Below are positions 45,553 through 58,250 of a DNA stretch of 64,000 nt, one piece after another. A program made the position numbers and the translations under genes. The stretch is from Acanthopleura granulata. Lineage: Eukaryota; Mollusca; Polyplacophora; Chitonida; Chitonidae. The notes below the pieces were generated by a model. The model saw only the letters and a list, made by a program, of their open reading frames with translations. It was not told the DNA's origin and did not search any database. The stretch is from contig JABBOT010000080.1 in NCBI GenBank assembly GCA_016165875.1, positions 39,927,477 through 39,991,476 on the forward strand. The letters run 5' to 3'. The stretch's first letter is position 1; each line of letters begins with the position of its first letter.

Positions 45553-46120
45553 AGTTGAGTTAAGCGCAGTACTAGACGTGTTGTGAAGTCAATCTCGTTT
45601 GGCTGGCCACATTCTGTGGGAACGGTGAGGATGTGTGCATGAAAATGCGCACGTGGCCTGAAGTGAGCATGTTTTTGGAATATTGTACTTGTGTTGCCAC
45701 AACAACATTCGGGTTATCGGATGGTATCACATTTTACAAGAATGGGAGTATAATTGGGTGAGACGTTCCCATAGGCTTCGTGCTATTAAGAATTATACCA
45801 GGTGTATAGCTGGACGGGTAGTATGTCGTATAGTAAATCACATTATACCACGTTGAGTAAAAAGGTGATGATATGGTACATTTAGTACTAGCAATGATGA
45901 CTGTGCTTGTTGCACACTGGGTTACTCCGGGTGGAGGTAGGGTCAGAACATTCACGGTTTCCGTGACGTTGCATAATGACGGGCATATGGTGGTATGTGT
46001 TGTTATGGTGATATACCCTGACCAGTTCTGTCTGTAAACACCCTGACATCCTCACTTTGGTTACCCCACATCATACACTAGACAATGTACACTCCCTGTC
46101 AATTTTAATAAATGGTTCGG

Positions 46121-48785
46121 CAAGTAAAAAATCCACACTTCTTGTGTTTGTTGAGTGTATTTCAACTTTAGTTTAATTAATTAGGGTATCATTTGTTTCC
46201 CAGCCTCAAGATAAAGGCTCTAATCGCTATATGCTTACATTCTATATGAGCATGTATTTCCATTTAATCTGAAAATATAACAGTTACAGCTTGTTTACAG
46301 CAAAAAAGAATCTGTGACGTCACTGGGCTCCAGCTTGATGGTAAGACCAGATTCTATTTCGCATTGTTTTCACTGTGAAATGAATGCTAAAATATGATGA
46401 AAAGCATGTTTGGAATATGCGTAAAATGGTATTGCAGGTCATGTGTACTTCTTTTAAAGGTGGTCTCTTACTGTAACTGGAGTGCACTGGTACTTACAAA
46501 TACATTGCTGAAGGTTGGAGCTTGTTCCAGAGGCTTCGCTAAAATGTACACGACTAATACTAAACGTATATGGTATGGACATAGACTACTGCATGACAGG
46601 TTGAGCTGTTGTTCAAATATTTAGGGGTGAAAGGAAGCCTCTCAACTTAACTCACATCAGAGGAGTACTGCCGTGGATGTGATTTTTACTGTAGCAAAGA
46701 TTTTATCTAAATAATCAATCGCAGTTCAGATTTGCGGATGTCACTTGGAAATTGTTATCGAAAAATAACTTTAAAATGATATTTACACTTCTTAGGAATA
46801 TTGGTGTAAGAGGCCTCCGGCGGAAGTAGATTTCAAAAGTAGACTGTACGGCGACTATGCATTCGTCATCCAGCGGTCGTAAACGGCATATCTTGCATAG
46901 CTCGACATAGCAGAGGTCTTTATTTCGAAACCCGGAATGGTTACAGTCAATTTCCAGCACTAGAGGGGCTGTTATGACCCGAAACTGTGAAGATTCTCTT
47001 GCAACTTGATTGGAAATCGTCCCACAGTGGTATTGTGTGTGCAAAAAACATATAAATGTTACTTGAATCTAAAGTACAATTGGAGTGAAGTGGTTGATAC
47101 CCTCTATGAGAAGACGAAAGTAAGGTGTAAGCAGAGATAGCTATTTTAAGGCGTTTCCCCGAGGGAATTGTCATTATCATAAAATATGATTATGTTGGAG
47201 AGTCGCAAGTTATTCCAATGGGTCATGCTAGTTGTCACAATCTTACTTTTGGAAATAGAAAAAAATGAACTATGCACTCTTGCTCCCAAGCTACCTGGAG
47301 CTATACCAAGAGAAGGTTTCAAGTACCCATCAAACAAACTTATTTTCAAATGTCGATTTTTCCTTAAACAGAAAAAGACCATATTTACAGGGAACTATTC
47401 AGACGCTTTCTACTGAAGTTTGCATTAACCTTCACCACAACATGAATTCAACTGATATACAAAAAAGTCCACATGTATCTAATCAGCATGTTCTTTTCCG
47501 GACCCCCGCCGTTTTCAGCGTTTGCCATGTGAGTCTAGTTATTTTACCTACCCAAAACAAACTTTTAACACGCAGAAAACACGGCCCCACAGCTGCTGCG
47601 AATACACATTTTAGGAAAGAATTCTCCAACACATTTACCTTCTTGATTCGTCTTGTTTTTCGAAGACCTGTTTCCTTTAATTATGATTTCTATAAACATA
47701 ATATAAACCCTCATACGGTTAAATCGAATCATACAAGTGTGCCATACAACTTGTGTGGCATATAAAGCTATTTGCCTTCACATAAACGGAAAACTCTTTA
47801 CGTATGGCCTTAAACACAAATCAAGTGAATAAATGAATGGGCCTGGCAAATTAGTTGTGGATGAAATATGATCAATGTATAGTCAATCTCAATCCTGGAA
47901 AATAGTTCAACGCACACTTATACATACATTCACCCATATTCCTTGCTTTATTGCAAGTTGTTGTGTTGTATTTACTCATCATGTCAGCCCATTGAGCGAA
48001 GATTACGTCTTTTCACAAACCGGTACTGGTCAGGGGACGCTACTCCCATGGCCCTGATGGCCATAGACTTATTCCCCCTTATTCTCAGACGATTCGAATC
48101 TCTCACATTAACCTGAATGAGTTCAGTTGATGTCCTGCAATCACCTATGTTTATGAAATTTGCTACCATACCCAAATGTCCAGTGTTACACCTTCTAGAG
48201 TACATCTATGAAACTATCAATAAGCGGCTCCATACGTTGCCATGTTTTCTGTGATGAATGCTGTACTTATTGCTAATTACAACGCCATACATGCATTGTA
48301 ATATTGAGGTGGCTATGAGAAAGAGACGTTTAGTTAACCACCATATGAGTGTTATTAGCAGGATGCTGCTACGTCATATTAAGGCAACGAATGTGCAGTT
48401 TGAACTTCAGAATTACTAAGTCAGGCGGTTTTTACTTTTTGCGGTTGACTAATATCCTAATATTGTTTTCACTGACCTTCTGTGTGCAAGTTGTTGTCCT
48501 CCTTGCTTATTTGTATTTTCTTTTACCTACGCAATGACGTATTTTATTAAACAATTTACTTTGCCGTGTACTTGTCCTGCTCTAGATTTTTTTTAAATTA
48601 TCGTTTTCTTACTTATAGTAATTATTGTAATTTTATGACCGATATTAGAACTGAGGAAAGAATAAATGACACTTCTCTCAGGTTTCTTTTCTTTTTCAGA
48701 AAAGTAAAAATATTGATATGTTGCTCATCAGATGGACAAAAAATGGGAGAGAGAGAAACAAGTGAAACTCTGTTCCAGTTACAAT
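46121..48785. other. Intergenic stretch, no gene recognised
   Basis: The largest open frame (47265-47765, 166 codons) has no motif, domain or splice support. No repeats of note. Confidence 0.45.
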
Positions 48786-48788
48786 TAG

Positions 48789-48789
48789 G

Positions 48790-48821
<32 letters not shown>

Positions 48822-48843
48822 TACACACACATGTATGTATGTA
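48789..48843. repeat. (CA)n microsatellite with (GTAT)n tail
   Basis: About 16 CA units interrupted by GCACATACAC, followed by ATGTATGTATGTATAT. Confidence 0.95.
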
Positions 48844-51800
48844 TATCTGTTAATAAGTGCAGACCAGAAATTACAAAAAAGTTAGAAGAACCAGAGGCAG
48901 ATTGTCTGGTAGATTTCTTGTTCATTTTACATTCTGTCAGCTAGTAGTTTTACACTGCAACTCAGTTCCATGAGTTTCTTCACCACTTCCCGTTGTTTTC
49001 TGATATGTTGGCTATTTGCGCGAATTTTTCTTTACATTTTGCCATCTCATTCTCTTAGTTTCTCTCCCCTGCCATGTATATACTGTAGTTTCTTCTCGTT
49101 TAGTTTATACACCGTGAGTATAGTTTTCTTACTTCCCCTGTACTGCTACATCGTTACATTCTAACTTAACATCCTGAAGTGTCCTACCGTAACTTTTTGC
49201 GAGATTGTTCTGTTACCTCTTCCACATCGTCACACAGGGCTTCTGTTACTGACAAGTGTGGCGTATTATTCATACACTGTTATCAATGATAACTCCTTCT
49301 TATCAGCCCTAACATGATTTCAGCAAGGTTTAATAAGACAAGATGTTCCCAGCATATTTAACATTACTCTGTATACGTGAGAGTCTGAAGATGCCAAAAT
49401 ACAATCTCTAGTGTCATATTTAAACACGTTTTATTGGTGATCGAAAAGAGATTTAGAAATCCCCTCAGCCAGTTACCTTAATAGCCTAACCACATTTCTT
49501 GTTGGTTCATATTTATATAATCATATTATATTTTGGGGAATATCAACATAAATTGACATAACTGTTAATACTTTGTTTTCGCCAAATTTCATTTATTTAC
49601 TTTTTTGACAGGCTGGTCATAGAGTTGAGATTGTTGTCATAGGCATGGTCCGGAAATGAAGAATACTTATGTGTGTTAACTAGTGATATTGAAGTGTGCT
49701 ACCTTGGTTAAGTGTATGAGTTTAGAGTGAAAGAAAGGTTAAATAACTCGTGCTCAGATATGCCCATCTCTCTTCATTGACATCATCTTCTGCAAGGACA
49801 GATAGTGCGCAAAGGAGGGAACATATGGGGCATGTGACATGACTGGCAAGATAAACCTCTCATCTCGTCTAATGATTCAGTAAAGATGCTTTGGAGCACA
49901 GATGCAAGAGACCATACAGATAAATCCTACTGCCAAATTCAGTTATAGAACTCAGAAGAAGAAAAATATGGATAAAGATCATATCCCGAACGAAACAAAA
50001 GTCCATCGGGTGAAATGTAATTAATTGATGCACAGGTGTTCGCAGAGAGACAAGTTAAAAAAGCAGTTATTTAACATGTTCACATCAATCATATCATGTT
50101 ATTTTAACAAACAAAACTTTTTGCCATATCCACAATCGGAAAAATTTTTTACTACTTCTGAATACTTTTTTACATTTTACATTGTTTTGTCTGTAAGGAC
50201 AAGTTGAGAGGCCTTATTCACCTTTTTCCACGTGGGCCCATAAAGAGTTCAAATCCCGGATATCGAAATAAGACCGCTTTTTTGCCTTAAACGAAGACCT
50301 TACTTTAGAATGTATAAGAGAAAACTAATTGTCACACCAAACTGGTAAACGATTACTGCTATATTGCAGTTGTAAACTATGACATGTGGATTATTTTTTT
50401 CGTAAACAGAAAATTGTGTTTGGAAATAGTTAGCCTGCAAAAAATGCTAGCCAGCAATTAGGTGAAACAAAGGGACGACATCCTAATCCAAGCACCTGTT
50501 CTGTTATTGGCATATGGTTACAGCGATAGTCTATATAGAAGGGAGAAATGTAACAGATCTGTACATCGGTTCAAGCCCGGGTGGGCTTTTATGATGTTGG
50601 CGGATAAAAATGGCGACCTCGGCATGTAGTTCGAAAGCTCATGAGTATATGAAACAACATACGTGGTGGTGCCTTGAACTTTCATTATTATTATAACAAA
50701 AAAGGAGTTAATAGCATCTGTGCCCAGCCGTTAAGGGTGTGTAGAGTATCTATAAGATTGAAAACAATTTAGAGGACATTTCTTTGTTTTTAAGCCTGTA
50801 CACCATACAAACACCTTTTGAGAGTTTAATATGTTGCAGACTGTAGTTAAACTCTACACTGTAACTCAGATCTTTAACAATACATTATACTATAAAGCTT
50901 GCGCTGCGTAAGAATTACGGAAGAAGGTCGGAAATAAAATCATAGCTAGTTGAGTGAAACTAATTTTTTTTTCTATGAAAACCTTGCAGAATAAAACAGT
51001 CTTTGCTTCCAAGAACACGATGATTACTTTGGATGACATCCGTCAGGTCTCGTAGTCTCGTACAGGAAGCCCAGATGAGCAAGGCTATTATTATGTTATA
51101 CATGTAGCTTGGTAACGTCAGGCAATCATAATTTTGCGTCAGGCAACTCGTCAAATGCAGTAAGACCCACTGGATGTGCAGAGCATAAATTATTCATTTA
51201 ATTTTAATCTATGCTATCCGTTTTTTTCTTTTGAATGTGTCACAGGGAACGTAACGGATAACTTCCGGGCATTTGACGGCTTCCGTTTAAAGACACATGT
51301 CACGGCGAGCTCTGGGGTACTGGCAAGCTTTTTCTTTTGGTATTATTGTTTTCTTAATAAAATGTCCCGTTCTTACCTTTAGTTCGTCCCATAAATAAAC
51401 AAAGCTTAACGTCATTGGGGGTGACATAATGCACTGCGCTCCCAAATATCTTATATTGCCGGTGTGGCGTTAAATCATAATCATTGTTTCGAGAATATTT
51501 CATGTATTTTGTTGGGGGCAGGGTAAATGGAAAGAATTCACGAAAAAAGCCCCACTGCTTGTTAATTGTGTCACTTTGATTTACTTCAGCTATAGACCAT
51601 GCAGCTAAAACTGGAATCAAACTCTCAAACTCAAAAGGTGACAGGTTATAGGAGTTACGATGCCTACGACTTAAAGTAACTATATATCAAGCCAGCCGAA
51701 ACTTATGTTTATTTGAATGTCAAAATGTTTGTCTTCGACAGTATGCATATCATGCAATTTAGGAAGTTCTTTGACGTGAAGCAGTGGGGAAGTCCTTCTT

Positions 51801-52473
51801 GAACACTGAACCTCTGTCATTTTGGAATCGTTTATGGTGTTTTACCTTCTGAGGACTTTAGCAATTTCCTCGGGGAACTCTTGTAAGGTCTATAGAACTG
51901 CCTAGTGTTCACTGTCCATTCATCATGATAGAAATTCTATTTCTTTTCCCAAGATCTAGTTGTCAGTCTACAAATGAAAGCATTGCCAAAGTGCAGAAGT
52001 ATGTTTTCGTCACAGTGAGGAAGGGGATTTCCCTCTTGCACTCACCAGTTCAAACCCTGCATCTGGTAATCTGTCCGCCTGTAAGATAAAGGGAACCGTT
52101 TGCCGATTTGCATGAACGTTTACCATACACCATTTCTGTTCGCTGAGAACCTTCCACTAACCATGTTTTTTAACAGTGTACCAGTCATACATGGCTGTCC
52201 CATTACTGAGCCTGGCTGATTGCAGGAAACCTTTAGTTCTCTTCCAACAATGATGCTGCAAACTCGATTTCCTCACGTTATAGGCTGGTAATTTTACATT
52301 GAACGATTTCTGTCATTTTAGATCAAGTATATGTTATTCCAAGCCACATGTATATATTACTTTCTTGGTAACTAATTTCTCAGATTATACCAACTGCAAA
52401 CACGTTCATTGTAATTCAAGCTAGCTGAAACTTCCATCGTTGCACGAAAGACATTTTTTTTCAAGTCAAGGCA

Positions 52474-52545
52474 GTCAAGAGGTTAGGCGTTTGAGCCTTA
52501 CACCGACGGATTGGGGTTTAATTCCAGCTGGGTCATGCATGTATC
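52474..52545 (+). repeat. Possible tRNA-derived SINE head
   Basis: GTCAAGAGGTTAGGCGTTTG looks like an A box and GGGGTTTAATTCC like a B box, about 35 bp apart. A full cloverleaf is not evident, so a SINE relic is likelier than a tRNA gene. Confidence 0.35.
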
Positions 52546-53658
52546 TCTAGGTTTTGAAAATTGCCAATTTACTAAGTAGGCACAACCCTCGTGCTGCTAT
52601 GTAATCTGTGTTGTCATCTTCGGACCGTAATTTATTACTGGAAGATCTGTGTTCTATAGAATGTGCATTTCTGATATCTCGTCCGTTCTTTTAAATTCGT
52701 CTACCTGCAAAAGATGTTATTGGGCAGGGAGTTAAAACATGTGCAAAGGTAATCTATACGAGCGTGGGAGTTTCAGGCTGAAAATTTATGTATGTGAAGA
52801 CTGTCAGAATGGCGAACCGAACATAATCTTCCTCACAGATAACTTGTTTCCAACTTGTTTAACCAGTGACTTACGGGCTGTGTTTGAGGAGTATAAACCG
52901 AGTTTGATGGATTAGCCAGCTTAATGTCAACCGGAGTTTTAACAGGGACATTGTCAGGTTGGTTAATGTTCTATTTGTACAAAGGGGCTAAAAACAGCAC
53001 AATAGAGTGTCACTCAGTTCATCCCTTCTTTAAAACCGCGAGTGTAGCCTGGAGAAATGTTCAACAGATTGATAAAATACAACGACTTCTGGAGCAAAAA
53101 GCAATGGAGCGTGATTTATTTTATGCCGATTACCGCAGACCTTAATACCTCTGCGCGGAGGTTTTCCTCAGAAGGCTTAAGTGTGCATGGTTCAATATAT
53201 TAAGATAATAGAAACCACATCCGCATGTTACGAAATTTTACATGACTCATCTTTAAAGTATCGATTCCATCATGTACCATTGCACTGACGAATACGGTAA
53301 TAAACGTAGAAAATCTGCAAATATCTGTCATTATAAAAGATTAAATGATACAAAAATTTTGGGGATATATATTTCATATTTATATGCGGGCATAAATCGT
53401 TATCATACCTGATAATGTCATTAATAGCTTGCCTGACTGTGTTATCTTGAAATGTCTTATAATTCGTGAGCATGTTGTTCTGTCTCACACATGGACGTTT
53501 CTTAACACTCAGATCCTTGAACATTTTTAAATGCTTGCCTCCCAAAATTTCAAGTTAACATTTTATGGTGAAGTCAATGCGGTTTATAGAAACTACTCTA
53601 GAATTCAATATTGAATTAAATTACTTTCAAGACGAAAGGTACAAATAAATAACATTTT

Positions 53659-53685
53659 TATATATATAGTAGCTATATATATAAT
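53659..53685. repeat. TA-rich palindromic tract
   Basis: TATATATAGTAGCTATATATA is nearly self-complementary. Likely a simple repeat. Confidence 0.6.
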
Positions 53686-55639
53686 TACAACCTCTTATGT
53701 TGGCCGTAGGTTGAACTTTGGAGGGTGTCTAACCCAGTTTGCCGTTCACGTCGGAATGTTACTTACACTCCTCTCGGGCATACCATGGCGGTAAATTACA
53801 GAGAGAAAACTGCCAATAAACAGTGGCTAGATTATGAGTACATTTGTCGATGTGTTCTCAGATGACCCCAGTGTGGCTTCGGCAGCATGTCTTTTCACAA
53901 GGTCCTTAAGTGTTAATATTCCAGCTTGATGGACAACCTTGTTAATCAACAAGCGAGCTTCATAAATAAGTGTACACGAGAACATTTACCTCCAGGCTGT
54001 TCATACTAGTCAAAGACTTAGGCGACAGGTCGTGCCATGTTAACAGACAACCGCTAAACTTTAGCAACCTAGCACAGTGCTTAATTGTCACAAAACTGCA
54101 ATAAAATGCATGGGGGAAGTACAACGTACTTTCATATCAACGTAAGATCACGTCACCAAACTCTGAAAGCAAGTATATCACAGCCCGTATAGTGTGGGAT
54201 GTGTTAAATTACTCTCAGTGTTTTGCTGTTGTTTTCTGTTTTATCCAGCGGTTATTAAATTAATAAACTGGTAGGTAAATGTCAGCATAAGTACAATTAT
54301 CAGTCTTTATATAAATACGTGAGTGGCTTTTATATGACTATAGAACTAATATGCAGGGATTTCTTTGATATCTTATACCTTATTTCTTATAGATAGTGCC
54401 TAAGGTCAGTTCATGGGGCATTAGTAAGAATCATGACACTAAGCGTTAAAGGAAGATAGTATGTAATCAACATTCTAAGCGTCGAATAAATTTGTAGGTG
54501 AATAAAAAAAGTAAGTAGTAAGAATTTGGTATGGGGGTTTGCATTCAGCGTTAGCATGAATTCAACTTACATGGCGTTCGTTGGAATCATGCATGCTTCC
54601 TAATGAGAGATTATTGATAGAACGTTAGTAAAAATTGTGGTTCTACAAGAAAAAACCGTAGACTCATCCAGTAAAATCATGTGCAATGGCTTGCCAAGCA
54701 GAGGGAGCCACTAGAGGAAGTTGACAAAGGTCAGACAGAAGTTGTGAAAGGCTATTTATCTCAGAGTAAATAAAGGTCATTGCGACCTTATATATCTAAT
54801 GATAATGAAAGTAAAACAAAATTGTTAAAACTGATAATCAGGAGACATCAATGTGGTTTTCATCGAACATGTCTCACCCCTGGCAATAGCAAAAACACTC
54901 TGCCTATTTGCCTTTTGGGCGAATAGTACATTATGGCCAAATCGTTTACAGGTGGAGACAACACGCGCAAACGGAAAGAACAGTACTAAATATAGACGCA
55001 ATACGCTCGTCTTTGACTTACATTGCACAATTGCCATCGGGGAGTCCTGTTCGACATTTGAAATTGATGCGAAATAAATTGAAAATTATACGTTTGATGA
55101 TAACTTTAATTAAATACCTTGACTGTGTTTTTACCCAAGAAATGTAACTATCCGTCAAAGGGCATGTATTCAGAAGTTAGGCTTCTCCGCCGGCAGTTTA
55201 TCTAATTATGTTCATATAATGTGCTCTTTATTACAAAGTCGGCCAGCATTTGTTAACTAATGCAAATGCTCCTACTTATGGATCAGGCTCATAAAAACGA
55301 CTCGTGAAAATTCGTGATCTACTTAAAATCTATATTAGGTTAACTAATCAAGTATTTGATTTTTCCTAAAGAAGAACGAAAACAATATCTGATAAAAATA
55401 TCATCCGTGCAAAGTTCTCGAAAGCATTCGGATAAATTGCATATGCAATAATCTGTGAATTCTAAATGTTAACTAGCATTTTTGCCATCAATCTGTTGAT
55501 TTGTGGTCTGCAATCAGAATTGTACGTTTAAGTATAACCTTATTCTCCGCACTTACCCAACGACGATTTAGCAGCTTTGTGTAATATAATACCTGGGATC
55601 TCCGTGACGAGGGGAATGGTCCTGGTACCTCAAAGGGTC

Positions 55640-55708
55640 GTACAAGTGAAATATTCTTGAGTACAGCGTAAAACACCAATCAAATAAATAAATAAATAAA
55701 TAAATAAT
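55640..55708 (+). repeat. SINE 3' end with (AAAT)n tail
   Basis: AAATATTCTTGAGTACAGCG, AAAACACCAATCAAATAAAT and about six AAAT units. The 5' part is not recognisable. Confidence 0.85.
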
Positions 55709-57466
55709 ATACGATATGTTGGTCAGAAAGTTTCAAAGCTGTATGGACTGATGTTGACTTCTGGGCAAAATTCTTGGCATCATTTTAATTACTTTCCTAC
55801 CAAAGAAAACTGATGATGATGGCAAGAAACCGACTTGCGTTCAAAACTGAATCTAGCCTTCTTAGATAGGCGTGTACCAACCATTACGGTTAACAGTCGT
55901 TCCCCGCGTATGATGACAAAAACAAATTCTCAAACAACCTTCAGCGTGAACCACGAAAGATCTAAGAACAGGAAGCCCATTCCTACTTTACATTTTGTGG
56001 TATCCAAACTCACACCGAAACACAAATTCATGTGTATCCAACGTGATTTCATCACGTGCGAAAACCTACCACTGCTGAAAATATATTTAGCATCAGCCTG
56101 AAATACTTTGTTGAGCACTTCTCACCTCACACTTGAAGCAAATATCTATCTCCACCTGAAGTGCGATGTATAAACGTATGGCCATCGTAACCATATAATG
56201 CGATGAAACAGAAAAAAGGAAGCCCAGTTTATTACATGCTGATTTTTCGGTCAAAATGTATTTGTTTTATGCAAGAATCAATCGTAAATGAAAGGGTTCA
56301 TTCTGTGCTATACTTTTGTTAATATACCGTGTACCCTATCAGCTGGGTTTTTTGACAGCATACGAAAATAGGTGGTGACCGAAAAGGGACCAAAAATTAA
56401 TTTCTGTTGTCAAACACACCAGAAGGTTTTCAAAATTGGCTCATTTATTAAATGTCAACGGAGAGCTGTGTTCTCAGATCTTGTCCGTTGTTAATTACCC
56501 TCACTGGTTAATTATATTGATTGTGCAATCATTACCGCTGACAGCCCGATGGATAAAATCTTCACATTGTTAGCTTCGTCTACCGAGAATCATCACATGG
56601 AAAGGTGTGATTTTCATTTCTGTATTTAATTGCTCAGGCTATTTAAGGGAAATTCGATATGTACACGTAATCAATCAAAAATTTGAATTCTTTTCAACTT
56701 TCAGTGCATGCTGTGAACATCTGTACCCATGAAATTAAACTGATGCAATCAGAACATCGGATCAGACACATTATTGTCCATATTTCGGATTCTGACGCCA
56801 TCCAATTCTCTAAAGAGTCCAAATGTGGGTTGGGTTTCCGGAAGGCAAAATGCTAAAGAATACCAAGGAGCTGTTTGTGGTGAAAACAGTCAAAAGTGGT
56901 TGTACCTTTTATACTTCCCAGTCCAGGCAGTGCCGTCAGCGTATGCAGCTTCGTTCCAGGGATGTTCAAAACATGCCAACTCTGTCGATTTTTCAAAGTC
57001 TGCGTTTGACGTTACTAAAAACTGTGACATACCGTATATGCAAAAGCACAAGAATAAACTTCATGAGGGATACTTTATCAAAGCATGCATGTTGTTATTT
57101 GGCTTGGTGCTGCCTTTTGTCTTAACTGACTGTGTCACATTGCATCAAAGCAGTAAAACAGCCGAGTTATTTCATAGGGGACGCTCTCAGTCTTCCGCTT
57201 GACAGGAATGGTCCAACGTGAATTGTTAAACTCCGAGGTCAACTGGCACGACGTCACGTATAACACACGTATACTCTGCTTCTGTCGTCTGCTTGATCAA
57301 TGGTTCAACAACTAGGCTGAAGAAAATCAGTATCGATGGATCCACTGCATCCAATGTCCCACCTCCACTTTCCGTGACAACTCTAGGTTTCATTCGATTC
57401 CCGGTAAAAGATTGAACCTCTCTAGCCAATGTGTTGGTCAAAATGATTGGTCAAATGCGAGTTCGG
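55709..57466. other. Non-coding stretch
   Basis: Overlapping ORFs of 142 and 100 codons at 56774-57202 have no motifs or splice context. Nothing else recognised. Confidence 0.45.
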
Positions 57467-57648
57467 AGCCTCCGTGGCTCAGCTGGTTAGAGCGCTAGTG
57501 CAGCATTATGACCCAGAAGCCTCCCACCAATGCGGTCGCTGTGAGTTCAAGTCCAGTTCATGCTGGCTTCCTCTCCGGTCAGCAACCTGTGGATGGTCGT
57601 GGATTTTCCCCGGGCTCTGCCCGGTTTCCTCCCACCATAATGTCATTC
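57467..57648 (+). mobile_element. SINE with intact tRNA-like head
   Basis: GCCTCCGTGGCTCAGCTGGT (A box) then GTGAGTTCAAGTCCAG (B box), followed by the core (GCTGGCTTCCTCTCCGG, CAGCAACCTGTGGATGG, GGTTTCCTCCCACCATAATG). The 3' tail is absent. The head would carry the RNA polymerase III promoter. ORFs through it are not genes. Confidence 0.9.
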
Positions 57649-57699
57649 ACACCAACAGCTTGCAGCGATTGTGTACAAGGGTTTGATAAGTAGCAAAGG

Positions 57700-57880
57700 G
57701 TTCGAAACCACATCTCGCTAGTTCTGACATGACTTGACTTTAGCAGGTTTATCTGGCAGCTAGTTAATGGGAGTGGTTTACTCTTGGCTCTCCGGTTTCC
57801 GTCGCTCATAAATCTGACCGCTGTCATACACGTATAAGCGAAAACTTCTTAAGGGTGTAATTCAATAACAAATGAAACAA
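57700..57880 (+). repeat. SINE-related 3' segment
   Basis: GGCTCTCCGGTTTCCGTCGC, then AATCTGACCGCTGTCATACA and ACTTCTTAAGGGTGTAATTC resembles the 3' domain of the common SINE family in diverged form. Confidence 0.5.
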
Positions 57881-58052
57881 TTTTTTTTTTTGTGGGACAA
57901 CATATAAACCTTTGTTTGCCGAGTGACTGTGGAAAATGTACATGGGTAAAAATAAAACATATTAGCCTCTGGCTTGTTTTAAGTAGCCAAGCTCTTGATA
58001 TGGTTACCATGATATACACATATACGAATGACTCAGGTCCCATAACTACTAT

Positions 58053-58250
58053 GCGAGGGCCTCCGTGGCTGAGTGTGTTAGCGCGCTAGTGCAGTGTAAG
58101 TTCAAACCCAGCTCATGCTGGTTTCCTCTCGTTTCGTACGTGGGAAGGTCTCTCAGCTCGGCCCGGTTTCCTCCTATCATAATGCTGGCCGTCGTCTTAT
58201 ACGTGAAATATTCTTGAGTACGGCCTAAAACACCGATCAAATGAATATAA
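58053..58250 (+). mobile_element. Near full-length SINE
   Basis: Head GGCCTCCGTGGCTGAGTGTG, B box GTAAGTTCAAACCCAG, core CTCGGCCCGGTTTCCTCC, and 3' end AAATATTCTTGAGTACGGCC with AAAACACCGATCAAATGAAT. The most complete uninterrupted copy in the window, about 200 bp. Confidence 0.9.

Larger units (their letters stand above)
40440..46120 (+). mobile_element. Decayed DIRS/Ngaro-like tyrosine-recombinase retrotransposon
   Basis: Plus-strand order: gag-like ORF with a zinc finger (40557-41583), RT-RNase H (41590-44095), tyrosine recombinase (44190-45000) and an SGNH-hydrolase domain (45100-45552). No LTRs or DDE integrase are seen, as expected of YR elements. Many stops and frameshifts show an old copy. 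It is interrupted by a SINE with a 14-bp duplication (43053-43218) and by about 1 kb of unidentified DNA (about 41885-42893). Ends are estimated: the left lies upstream of the gag start and the right near an AATAAA-containing stretch at about 46105. SGNH domains are known from some Ngaro-type elements, which favours that group, but DIRS cannot be excluded. Confidence 0.8.
48844..55640. other. Long stretch without recognised genes
   Basis: ORFs are short and motif-free. A possible tRNA-derived SINE head lies at 52474-52545 and a TATATA-rich palindromic tract at 53659-53685. No common-SINE core seen. Confidence 0.45.

Noticed and set aside
47265..47765. 166-codon ORF, plus strand
   Set aside because: Longest motif-free ORF, but composition is ordinary, no domain or signal was seen, and it overlaps another ORF in a different frame.
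56774..57202. 142-codon ORF overlapping a 100-codon ORF
   Set aside because: Two frames open over the same DNA and no recognised domain; no exon boundary support.
57447..57686. 79-codon ORF starting near a tRNA-like head; also considered as a tRNA gene
   Set aside because: The A and B boxes belong to a SINE whose core follows directly, and no acceptor stem pairing is seen.
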